Positions 17,935-25,241 of a DNA stretch of 34,676 bases are shown here, in pieces; positions within the stretch are counted from its first letter, which is position 1, and every line of letters starts with the position of its first letter. The notes beneath the pieces were generated by a model. That model saw nothing but the letters and a program-made list of their open reading frames with translations. It was not told the DNA's origin and did no database searches. The translations under genes were made by a program, and so were the position numbers. Source of the DNA: a virus; the IMG/VR virus record IMGVR_UViG_3300006332_000635, positions 1 to 34,676 of that record; one strand, given 5' to 3'.

Positions 17935-19515
17935 TTAATTAAAGGAATGGAAGTAGACTTTTGCTCTGGACGTACCTCCAGATGTATTTGCATTTAATGT
18001 AGACTGATTACCAGTTTGAGGATCAGTAAGTAAGATCTCTCTGGCTAATATCTTACCACCTGTGCTTGTGACAGGGTTGGTAGTGGTAACATAAAAGTCA
18101 CCGTCAATGTTTGAATCACCAGATACATCTAATCTCTTTGTGGGAGACTTGGCAATACCTAGATTACCATTAGTATCTAGCACCATTTGGTCGGTGCCTG
18201 TGTTGTCAGTAAAGTGTAAACCAATACCAACTACACCTTTTTGTAAGATCAACTTACCTGCAGATGCATTACCTGCTATGATAGTAGAACCTGTAGAATA
18301 TATAGAACCTTCAACTTCAAGGTTGTAGGTAGTAGGTAATCTACCTATACCAACTTTGGCAGAACCTGTACCTCCTAGTTGAAAATTGCCTGAGCCATTG
18401 GCTGTGATGTTACCGCCAAATACTGCGTCACCACTAGCAGAAGCCAGAGTGAACTTATCTGTAGCGATAGCAATGTCACCGCTACCAGTGATGGATGTGA
18501 CCGCATCTATTGCTCCTCCTATGTTTATGCCTGTTGCGGATGTTGTAATACGTGGTGAATCGTTATGATAAACGATAGATTCAGTGCTACTTGCCTTGAA
18601 ATACTTAGTAGTATGATTTGAAGCATTTAATTCAACAGCATCACTTGACACAAATAACTGAGACGCAGTGCTAGTAATATATGATGTATCAGTTCCATTT
18701 GCATAATTAAACGTAAAGTCATCGTCAGTTCCCATCTTGATTGACTTGTCATCAACCATTTCAATATGGTTGTTAGCAATTAAGTCACCTGTTAAAGTAA
18801 TTGTTTGCTGTGCAACAACTGTATTAGCAAAGGTTGCTGACGCACTGAACGTGGCAGCAGCATTAACAGTAACACTATCGGATGCTCCATCTCCTAGAGT
18901 TGTATCACCATTGATCTGAATCGTCTCAACGGTTAACGTTCCACTAAATGCAGCATTATTGAGAGTTTTATTGTTTAATGTCTGTGTAGCAGCTAAGGTA
19001 ACTATAGTGTCAGCTGTGGCAACTGCACCATTAGAAGGTAAAACGTAAGTGTGCTGTACACCTGTTGGTATATCAGCTGAACTAAACCTTGCAACTTTAG
19101 TATTATCCGAAGAGTTAGGTATAATGAATGAAGTATCATCAATCGCTAAAACAGAACCTAGACGTATCTTACCAGTACCTTGTGCAGATATAGTAAAATC
19201 TAAGTTTGTGTCGGCACTGTCCCTTGCCTGTATATTGAGTGTGCTTCCTACTTTCTGTAGATTTAATCTAGCGTCACCCATTGCTAGTCCGATTTGTCCC
19301 TGTTCTTCAGAGAATAGACCTGTTTTTGTTTTCAACTCAAACTGAACACCTGGCACAGTATATGTACCAGAAGGTATTGCACGGAATATACTTCCGACTG
19401 CAGATCTTTTATTCTGATCAGTTGGGTCTGAGTTATCAAGTAATAGCAGTGTATCGGAACTCGATACGGTTCCTGCTTCTAATAATGTAAGGTCAGATAT
19501 CTTACGTGTTGCCAC
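17935..19515 (-). CDS. tail fibre protein, first gene of the late fibre operon (526 aa, GTG start)
   Basis: The start codon is GTG at 19515, with GGGATT eight bases before it. The N-terminus (ATRKISDLTLLEAGTVSSSD) is the KISDLT type seen at the attachment end of many marine phage fibres. The rest is beta-repeat: TLNNKTLNNAAFSGT near 180, then GIGRLPTTYNLEVEGS near 400 and LGIAKSPTKRLDVSGD near 458, the same GI-x-P-x-L-V unit as in the 731-aa fibre. There are no catalytic motifs and no chaperone domain. A perfect TATAAATA late promoter lies 29 bases upstream. It is likely a trimeric fibre; which one is unknown. Confidence 0.75.
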   Translation of the reverse strand: MATRKISDLTLLEAGTVSSSDTLLLLDNSDPTDQNKRSAVGSIFRAIPSGTYTVPGVQFELKTKTGLFSEEQGQIGLAMGDARLNLQKVGSTLNIQARDSADTNLDFTISAQGTGKIRLGSVLAIDDTSFIIPNSSDNTKVARFSSADIPTGVQHTYVLPSNGAVATADTIVTLAATQTLNNKTLNNAAFSGTLTVETIQINGDTTLGDGASDSVTVNAAATFSASATFANTVVAQQTITLTGDLIANNHIEMVDDKSIKMGTDDDFTFNYANGTDTSYITSTASQLFVSSDAVELNASNHTTKYFKASSTESIVYHNDSPRITTSATGINIGGAIDAVTSITGSGDIAIATDKFTLASASGDAVFGGNITANGSGNFQLGGTGSAKVGIGRLPTTYNLEVEGSIYSTGSTIIAGNASAGKLILQKGVVGIGLHFTDNTGTDQMVLDTNGNLGIAKSPTKRLDVSGDSNIDGDFYVTTTNPVTSTGGKILAREILLTDPQTGNQSTLNANTSGGTSRAKVYFHSFN

Positions 19516-19543
19516 ACTAATCCCACAATAAAACGTTCATGTA

Positions 19544-19551
19544 TATTTATA
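19544..19551 (-). promoter_or_regulatory. T4-type late promoter of the fibre operon
   Basis: The minus strand reads TATAAATA at 19551-19544, a perfect match to the T4 late -10 consensus. Transcription would start near 19538, giving a 23-base leader before GTG 19515. The element includes the TAA stop codon of the CpeT-like gene (19549-19547), so coding sequence and promoter overlap. Confidence 0.78.
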
Positions 19552-19987
19552 CATTCTTTTTGAATGTAAAAAATCCATCAGAACCTTCCCAATACCCTTT
19601 ATCCCATGTATGGTACTCACCATTGAATAGTTTTGCCTTACTATCGAGTGGTTTGTCTTTCCATGTACATCCTTCAGAGGAGTGTCCTAGAAAAAACTTC
19701 CCATTTTCAATGTAAGAGAAGATCATATCACATGCAGGATTCTTTACTATTATAATAGGTACATGAGCACCAATAACATGAGGTTGTGTTACCTCAACTA
19801 CCTGTTCTCTGTATGGTTTGTCCATATAATTGTATCTTGAACTTGTCCGAAACTTTCTTTCTTCAATACGTTCATGTACTACAAATATATGTGCCCACTT
19901 TGTAGGATTAGATGATGCCTGTCCCCAGTTATCAAACTTACCTTCAAACCAATCGCAGAATAAATCTAGTTCCATTTTATCGGACAT
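19547..19987 (-). CDS. cpeT: CpeT/CpcT-like phycobiliprotein lyase family protein (146 aa)
   Basis: The protein follows the CpeT/CpcT pattern in order: DWFEGKFDNWGQ near residue 12 (family: WMxGEFDNREQ), a P-x-x-x-H-I segment, YMDKPYREQVVEV near 54 (family: PYRQRV), a GC segment near 105 and FNGEYHTWDKGYW near 120. T-type lyases are small beta-barrels that bind and attach bilin chromophores to phycobiliproteins; a cyanophage CpeT is known to bind bilin. The sequence is divergent, so bilin binding should not be assumed. It overlaps the preceding gene by 22 bases and starts at ATG 19987. Its stop lies inside the late promoter of the fibre operon. If it is functional it supports a phycobilisome-bearing or phycoerythrin-containing cyanobacterial host. 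Confidence 0.68.
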   Translation of the reverse strand: MSDKMELDLFCDWFEGKFDNWGQASSNPTKWAHIFVVHERIEERKFRTSSRYNYMDKPYREQVVEVTQPHVIGAHVPIIIVKNPACDMIFSYIENGKFFLGHSSEGCTWKDKPLDSKAKLFNGEYHTWDKGYWEGSDGFFTFKKNV

Positions 19988-20649
19988 TTACCACTACTCA
20001 CTCTTTGTTTTATTACATCCCATGATTTAAAAGGTGCAAACTTACGCAATAGATTAGTCTGTTGATTCGATCTATACCATGCGTCTGGAGGTTCCTTTTG
20101 CTCTATTATGAAATCAGGATCACTCTTTTTAGAATATAATCTGAAATAATATAATGGAGTATTCTTCTTAAGCATTAGGTTGATATCAGTATCTAGTACC
20201 TTAAGACCAACCACTAGTGGTCTATGCCACTCTGATATAGGAAAAGTACCTGGTACCAATTCAAATCCATGTCTAGACAATAAAGGATGTGGTATCTGTT
20301 CCACCCATACATCTTTCTCGTTTGTCCAGAACATATAATTCAACCTCAATTGTATCTCAGGATATTCTCCCCCAAGCCAATTCTCTGGTACATGAAAATA
20401 CTGATCGTATGCATCCTGAGAGAGATCTGTGGTTATTCTTTTTTCTTTTGTATCTACCTTGATTCCAACATCAAATGGTTGTTTAACCACCCAACAGTTC
20501 TCTGTCCATTTTTTCCATGCAGGACATTTTGTGTGATCGTACCCTGTGCCATAACCACCCCGAAATTTTTTCGGAGTTGCATGGAATTCATCAGGGAATT
20601 TCGTATCACGTTCAGTGCCAATATTATAGTCCCAAAAGACTTTCTTCAC
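19966..20649 (-). CDS. conserved phage protein of unknown function (227 aa, GTG start)
   Basis: The start is GTG 20649, overlapping the acyl carrier protein stop by GTGA; the purine-rich GGAAGAGGAAGA just before it is a strong ribosome site. The protein is rich in Trp, Tyr, Pro and charged residues and has no signal peptide or membrane span. Notable segments are [20 protein letters not shown] near 43, [19 protein letters not shown] near 118, then [11 protein letters not shown] and TPLYYFRLY. The E-x-x-P, PG-x-F and W-x-RP spacing reminds me of a DUF6065-like group found in bacteria and marine phages. No reaction is known. Its tight coupling to the acyl carrier protein gene suggests it might act on, or with, a carrier-bound substrate; that is inference. 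Confidence 0.72.
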   Translation of the reverse strand: MKKVFWDYNIGTERDTKFPDEFHATPKKFRGGYGTGYDHTKCPAWKKWTENCWVVKQPFDVGIKVDTKEKRITTDLSQDAYDQYFHVPENWLGGEYPEIQLRLNYMFWTNEKDVWVEQIPHPLLSRHGFELVPGTFPISEWHRPLVVGLKVLDTDINLMLKKNTPLYYFRLYSKKSDPDFIIEQKEPPDAWYRSNQQTNLLRKFAPFKSWDVIKQRVSSGKCPIKWN

Positions 20650-21116
20650 TCTTCCTCTTCCAGTGCTTCATCTAATGCTTCTGCTATTTTATCGTTTGAT
20701 GGCAAATTAGATAAAGGTTTCTTTGTCATGAAAGGACTATCAGGATGTGGAACTTCAGTTTGTTTACTCTTATACTTAGCCACATTGATCTTCTTCCTCT
20801 TACCCTTGTTTGCCTTGCATTTCTTAATTACTTCAATGGCATCGCCAACGGTAACGATATTACCTGCTTCCTCGTCAGGTATTTCTATATTGAAACACTC
20901 CTCTAAGAACATGACAAGTTCTACCATCGCTAGACTGTCTAGCATCAGGTCATCAGCAAGTTTACTATCCCAAGTAACTTCTGCTTCAAGTTCTTGTGTT
21001 TCTCCCAAAGTCTCAACGATTGCTAACTTAGCAACTTTGAGCATGGTCGCTTTAGAAATCCTCTTACTGTCCTTAAGGATTTGCTTAATTTCTGAATATG
21101 TTGAGTTATAAGACAT
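20646..21116 (-). CDS. acpP: acyl carrier protein with N- and C-terminal extensions (156 aa)
   Basis: Residues about 25-100 are a canonical acyl carrier protein. [15 protein letters not shown] carries Ser61, the usual phosphopantetheine site in the DSL motif, and helices II-III ([18 protein letters not shown]) are close to E. coli AcpP, including IPDEEA and a following TVGDAIEVI helix. A carrier protein of this kind holds acyl chains as thioesters for fatty-acid or related synthesis. The phage protein differs by a 24-residue N-terminal addition and a 55-residue tail, first basic ([18 protein letters not shown]) and then acidic ([11 protein letters not shown]). It starts with a TAATG overlap on the small gene before it and ends with GTGA on the next gene, so it is embedded in the late operon. 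Whether it enters the virion or alters host lipids is unknown. Confidence 0.88.
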   Translation of the reverse strand: MSYNSTYSEIKQILKDSKRISKATMLKVAKLAIVETLGETQELEAEVTWDSKLADDLMLDSLAMVELVMFLEECFNIEIPDEEAGNIVTVGDAIEVIKKCKANKGKRKKINVAKYKSKQTEVPHPDSPFMTKKPLSNLPSNDKIAEALDEALEEEE

Positions 21117-21316
21117 TAAATGTAAACCACATCATTAATTGTACACGTATCTCGAACAAAGTCGAGTATTCTCATGAATTCATCGCCATTGTCACAATCA
21201 ATGTTCTTGACGGATCCTTCACTACTTAGTAGTGTAAACCTTCTACGTGGTATGTCAACCGTTACCTTATCAAGGTATTCGTTATCTTCGATCATGAATA
21301 AAGACGCATGGTACAT
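21116..21316 (-). CDS. small conserved phage protein (66 aa)
   Basis: It starts at ATG 21316; an in-frame ATG at 21295 ([20 protein letters not shown]) may be the real start and gives 59 residues. The pattern, an acidic N-terminus then a [20 protein letters not shown] beta-hairpin and a C-terminal helix, is one I associate with small hypothetical proteins of T4-like cyanophages. No function is known. Its stop overlaps the acyl carrier protein start by TAATG, so the two are probably coupled. Confidence 0.65.
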   Translation of the reverse strand: MYHASLFMIEDNEYLDKVTVDIPRRRFTLLSSEGSVKNIDCDNGDEFMRILDFVRDTCTINDVVYI

Positions 21317-21331
21317 TTCTATACTAGCACA

Positions 21332-21568
21332 CTATTTTAGATTTGTAAAGTAAGGTTGTTCACTTGCTCGACTGGCACGTCTGTTGACCTCACCTGCCTT
21401 TTCCAACAGGCTAAGACCTGCAGCACGTGTAGCCTGTAGCGTGTCAATGGCTTTTGTATTATCTGTATCTCTCTTTACAATTTCTTCGACGTAATCGTCT
21501 AAATGGTCAGCAAGAATGTTCTTTAAAAACTTTGCTTCTTGCTTTGTAATTGACATGTGAAAAGTCAT
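21332..21568 (-). CDS. small helical phage protein (78 aa)
   Basis: I choose ATG 21568 (MTFHMSITKQEAKFLKNILA), which has AAGAAA five to ten bases upstream. A longer version from TTG 21592 would overlap the previous stop, and an ATG at 21556 is also possible. The sequence is nearly all helical and charged (LADHLDDYVEEIVKRDTDNT, then ATRAAGLSLLEKAGEVNRRA), with no membrane span or cysteine, so it may form a small helical bundle. It has no recognised family. It lies directly after the needle protein, in the same transcript as the baseplate genes. Confidence 0.6.
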   Translation of the reverse strand: MTFHMSITKQEAKFLKNILADHLDDYVEEIVKRDTDNTKAIDTLQATRAAGLSLLEKAGEVNRRASRASEQPYFTNLK

Positions 21569-21588
21569 TTGTTTCTTGAATGCGACAT

Positions 21589-22458
21589 TCAATTCAAATA
21601 GATAGCAGATGCATCCATATCTATGTTGCCACCTGCTTCTACTACATAGTTGCCACTGGTTGCTGTTTTCATTACACCAGAGACAGAAATATCATAACTA
21701 TTGCCTGAAAGACTGGTTGCCATTCCATCGAATGCACCACCACTAACGCAAGATATAGAACCACCACGTATGGTAGTCTTAATCTTACCTTCAACTTGTT
21801 GGATTACATTACCATCTGTCTTCTCATACCTACACTTCTCAGCTTCAGTACGTATATCTCCAGCACTACGGACGGAGAATGTTGACGTTTCCTTCAGTAC
21901 TTTAACTTCATAATTACCTTTGACGTTCTCCTTAATGGAGCCACCTTCGCTCAAGTCATTTAGTAGGAAGGTTGTTTTGTTCTCATAAGAATTAGACTTT
22001 AGTTTCATCTGATTCTTACTGATGATAGCCATGTTCTCATCAGCGAGAACACTATAGACACCTTTGCACTCTTGTTGCCAGTTGCCATTCACCATATCAT
22101 AGCGATTGCCTTCAACTTCAGTATGCATGTCACCTTCGACATACAAATTAACGTCACCTATCACCTGTAAACATAATTTATCTGTTTTAGGATCTTCACC
22201 ACACCTAATTACAACATTTTTGTCAGCTAATACTATCAAATCATTGTAAGAAATGATGTTTGTATTCTGTTTTTCATCCATGTCAATGGTATTACCCAGT
22301 GCATGAATCAAACGAAAACGTTCACCTTCTTTAGTATTATTCCTCTCCAATACATGACCAGCAGAACTGATCTCTACAAAGTTAAAGGGATATCTGATTT
22401 TGATTCTAGGTAGTAGATTATTTAAAATCGAACCACCTGTAAATAAATTAACTGACAT
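21589..22458 (-). CDS. baseplate central spike beta-helix (needle) protein, gp5 C-terminus-like (289 aa)
   Basis: Residues 1-90 form a small lead domain. Residues about 95-285 are a repetitive beta-structure with V-x-G-(N/D/G) turns about every eight residues: GDVNLYVEGDMHTEVEGNRY, then VNGNW, VKGNYEVKV, GDIRTEAE, DGNVIQQVEGKIKTTIRGG, SGNYVVEAGGNIDM. This is the pattern of the triple-stranded beta-helix of the T4 gp5 C-terminal domain, the needle that pierces the outer membrane. In T4 the needle belongs to gp5; here it is a separate gene starting with a TAATG overlap at the end of the OB-fold protein, which implies matched production. No PAAR tip is seen. Confidence 0.75.
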   Translation of the reverse strand: MSVNLFTGGSILNNLLPRIKIRYPFNFVEISSAGHVLERNNTKEGERFRLIHALGNTIDMDEKQNTNIISYNDLIVLADKNVVIRCGEDPKTDKLCLQVIGDVNLYVEGDMHTEVEGNRYDMVNGNWQQECKGVYSVLADENMAIISKNQMKLKSNSYENKTTFLLNDLSEGGSIKENVKGNYEVKVLKETSTFSVRSAGDIRTEAEKCRYEKTDGNVIQQVEGKIKTTIRGGSISCVSGGAFDGMATSLSGNSYDISVSGVMKTATSGNYVVEAGGNIDMDASAIYLN

Positions 22459-25241
22459 TAGTATCCACCTCCTTGATTCTGCTGCTGATTATTATTGTTT
22501 TGTTGCGTATTCTGTTGTGTAGTTTGTTGTGTCGTATCTGTTGGGAGTGTTGGAGTTCCAGATCCTGGTGTGAATGATGTGTCCTCACTTATAGTAGTAG
22601 TATTAGTAGTCAATGTAGTATCTGTAAGTGTTTCAGTTGCGGTTATCATAGGATGACCTACACAATCTACGTATGTTTGTAGTTGTAGTATACCAGTCTC
22701 CTTGACTTGTCTAGGTCCACTGAAACTGTATATTGGTGATAATAAACCACCAGTTCCTGTAGCACGTTGATCTGCTGTTCCAAGATCTCTAATCTTAGGT
22801 TTAACAAATCCAAGGACTTTAGTAGTTATATTAGGTTCAACTAACTTACCATCCTTATCGGTAGTATATGTACCGATAACTTGCTCTTTATCACCATTAC
22901 CTATTGTAATCACAGGATTGATATATTTGTTACCAACATTATCAGTAATAACACTATCAATTATAGGTATCAAGTCACCACACTTAGCATATACTGCTTT
23001 AGCAATGCCTGGTACTACAAGTTCTGGAGTTTTACTTGAGAAGTTCAATATAAATTGATGTCCCTTTTTAGTCTTGACTGTCATACCAATCTCGAACTTA
23101 GAGTTATCCTTAGGATCAATGGTAGCAATCTGTATGTGTGTGGGAGTATGGTCAACATCAATTACCTGTAAAATATCAGGAGAAGTTTCATCTACAACAC
23201 CATTTGCATCAGATACTAACATTAATACATCACCATCGCTTAAATGTTGTACTAAACCTTGTTTTGATATGAGAGCAGTATACTGTTCTTTAGGGCAGAA
23301 TGTATCAGCAGGATCAAATCCATATCCAATACCACCTTTCTTAACTGTAACAGATTCTACTCTACCTTCTTTTATGTTAGGTTTCAATACTGCACCACCA
23401 CCCTCAGGTTCATTACATGTAAATTGAGCTCTGACTCTTGCTTCAGCATTAACACCAGATCCTTTATTCTTCATCCATACACCAACTATAGCACCTATAT
23501 CATCAACGATAGGTAGTGCTTTAACTGGTGTAGTTGACTGTAAGTTATCCCATACCAGTTCAGGGAAACATGGTTTCTTATTCAGGATACTATTATTACA
23601 GTTGACTGCTGATGACTGTATATTACCATCACTATCATAAAAATTCAAGCTTTCAAACTTCTGTAGAGGTCCTCTTGTATCAAAATTCTTCTCTGTTATG
23701 CCAGTTGCAATACCTTGAGGAGAATCAAGTGGTATTAATGCACCACTCTTAGTGTCAAATATTTGTTTGATACCATCTTTAGCAAACGGTACAAAACCAT
23801 TGATAGGTTTACCATCACCAATAACCTCACCACCTGCAGGTGGTTTAACTGGGTACTGATCAACGTTTTTCTGCTTGGCATCATTACCCTTGGCTTTAGG
23901 ACCATGACATGTCTCATATACTGATGCACCAATAGCACATGATACTGCACCATCACAAAATAGATCTATAAACTCAAGAACCTTACTCAAAATTCCTTGA
24001 ATCTTATCAGCAGCACCCTTGATAGATGCTGTCACTCCCTTCAGCATATTGAGTGCACTCTCTATCTTGTCCATAACTTTACCCATGATGTCACCAATCA
24101 TGTTCTCAACAAGACATAATGCAGTATCAAGTACATTCTCTAATAGATCACTGAGCATACCTTTGATGAAGTCCTTTAGATCATCAACCATATCTTTAAA
24201 CAGACAGGATACAAGATCACCAACACCTTTGAGTTCTTTCTTAACCTCATCATCTAGGTCTGGGTTGGGTACGTTATTGCCATCAAGTTGTTCCTTTACC
24301 ATCTTGTTGACATCTTCCATGACAACACCCTTGATGTTACCTAGTAACCCGTTAAGTTTTTGTTGAATTCTATTGGTAGTCTTGTCAATCTTCTGTTCAA
24401 GATCAACAACATCACCTGATTTTTTATCAATAAATTCACCTATCTCATTCTTTTCTATACCACGAGCAAACTTCATGAACTCAGCAAGAGGTCCTTCTAG
24501 TTTTGTAGAAGTCTCACTACCACACTTACCATTACCTATCTGTACAGTAACACATTTCCTTTCTTCTGCTTCAACTTGTGCTTGTGTTTGTGGTTCTGCA
24601 GGACCACGAGGGTTCTTAGTACTCTCTTCACCTTCTGTTTCTTCTATACCATCATTATTTTTTGGTTCTTCCTCTACTCCTGTTTCTGGATTATCTTCTA
24701 CTGTACTACCAGTACCACCAACACTACTACCTTCACTACCATGTACCTTCTCATCATAGGTAGGTGCAGATAATTGATCGAAACCTACTTGTGTACCACC
24801 CTCAGAACCATAACCTGACTGTGGGTTTTCATCTCCAAGTGCACCTATGACTATAGGTACTTGTGCATTAGCACCATCCATGAAGAAACCAATCACCCAA
24901 CTGTTAATTTGTAATTGATGTAATGAACCAATACCAGATCTCTGTGGATGAGTTACGGGCATCATAACTAACGCCCATGGTAGTTCCTCGGTAGGTAGTT
25001 CTGCTTTACTTGGACTATGATAGCCCATGATTCTGACCTTGACCTTATTTGTCCAGTCCCAATCAATGTTTGTTCTACCAAATAACCCTAGTGCTGTAAA
25101 GTTAGTGAGAGTATTTGCAGCAGACGCAGCAAGATTCTTGGCAAGGTCAGATGCAAAATGACCAGCACCATCGTTCTCAACCTGTCCAACGAACCAGTTG
25201 AAACCATCTTTACCTATAAAATTAGCGTTACCTTCGCTCAT
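22458..25241 (-). CDS. 5: baseplate hub spike protein, gp5-like with OB-fold (927 aa)
   Basis: The N-terminal 160 residues form the gp5/VgrG OB-fold: KDGFNWFVGQVEND at 11-24, VKVRIMGYHS near 67, LPWALVMMPVTHP, then SWVIGFFMDGANAQVPIVIG near 120. A linker rich in Gly, Glu and Thr follows (160-225). A long helical section (about 245-450) is rich in Leu, Ile, Val and Lys with several cysteines. Beta-rich domains follow to about 870, and a low-complexity Thr/Gln/Asn tail closes the protein. I see no T4-lysozyme domain, which gp5 of T4 has after its OB-fold, and the needle is in the next gene. The start overlaps the gp27-like gene by ATGA. It should sit at the centre of the baseplate, on the gp27-like ring. 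Confidence 0.8.
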   Translation of the reverse strand: MSEGNANFIGKDGFNWFVGQVENDGAGHFASDLAKNLAASAANTLTNFTALGLFGRTNIDWDWTNKVKVRIMGYHSPSKAELPTEELPWALVMMPVTHPQRSGIGSLHQLQINSWVIGFFMDGANAQVPIVIGALGDENPQSGYGSEGGTQVGFDQLSAPTYDEKVHGSEGSSVGGTGSTVEDNPETGVEEEPKNNDGIEETEGEESTKNPRGPAEPQTQAQVEAEERKCVTVQIGNGKCGSETSTKLEGPLAEFMKFARGIEKNEIGEFIDKKSGDVVDLEQKIDKTTNRIQQKLNGLLGNIKGVVMEDVNKMVKEQLDGNNVPNPDLDDEVKKELKGVGDLVSCLFKDMVDDLKDFIKGMLSDLLENVLDTALCLVENMIGDIMGKVMDKIESALNMLKGVTASIKGAADKIQGILSKVLEFIDLFCDGAVSCAIGASVYETCHGPKAKGNDAKQKNVDQYPVKPPAGGEVIGDGKPINGFVPFAKDGIKQIFDTKSGALIPLDSPQGIATGITEKNFDTRGPLQKFESLNFYDSDGNIQSSAVNCNNSILNKKPCFPELVWDNLQSTTPVKALPIVDDIGAIVGVWMKNKGSGVNAEARVRAQFTCNEPEGGGAVLKPNIKEGRVESVTVKKGGIGYGFDPADTFCPKEQYTALISKQGLVQHLSDGDVLMLVSDANGVVDETSPDILQVIDVDHTPTHIQIATIDPKDNSKFEIGMTVKTKKGHQFILNFSSKTPELVVPGIAKAVYAKCGDLIPIIDSVITDNVGNKYINPVITIGNGDKEQVIGTYTTDKDGKLVEPNITTKVLGFVKPKIRDLGTADQRATGTGGLLSPIYSFSGPRQVKETGILQLQTYVDCVGHPMITATETLTDTTLTTNTTTISEDTSFTPGSGTPTLPTDTTQQTTQQNTQQNNNNQQQNQGGGY

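Noticed and set aside
20287-21111. 274-codon open frame on the plus strand
   Set aside because: It lies antisense to the acyl carrier protein and the 227-aa gene, has Ser/Cys/Ile-rich shadow composition and no coupling to any plus-strand gene.
22458-25241. Lysozyme domain expected in a gp5 homologue
   Set aside because: I looked for the T4-lysozyme Glu-Asp-Thr signature after the OB-fold and found a Gly/Glu linker and helices instead.
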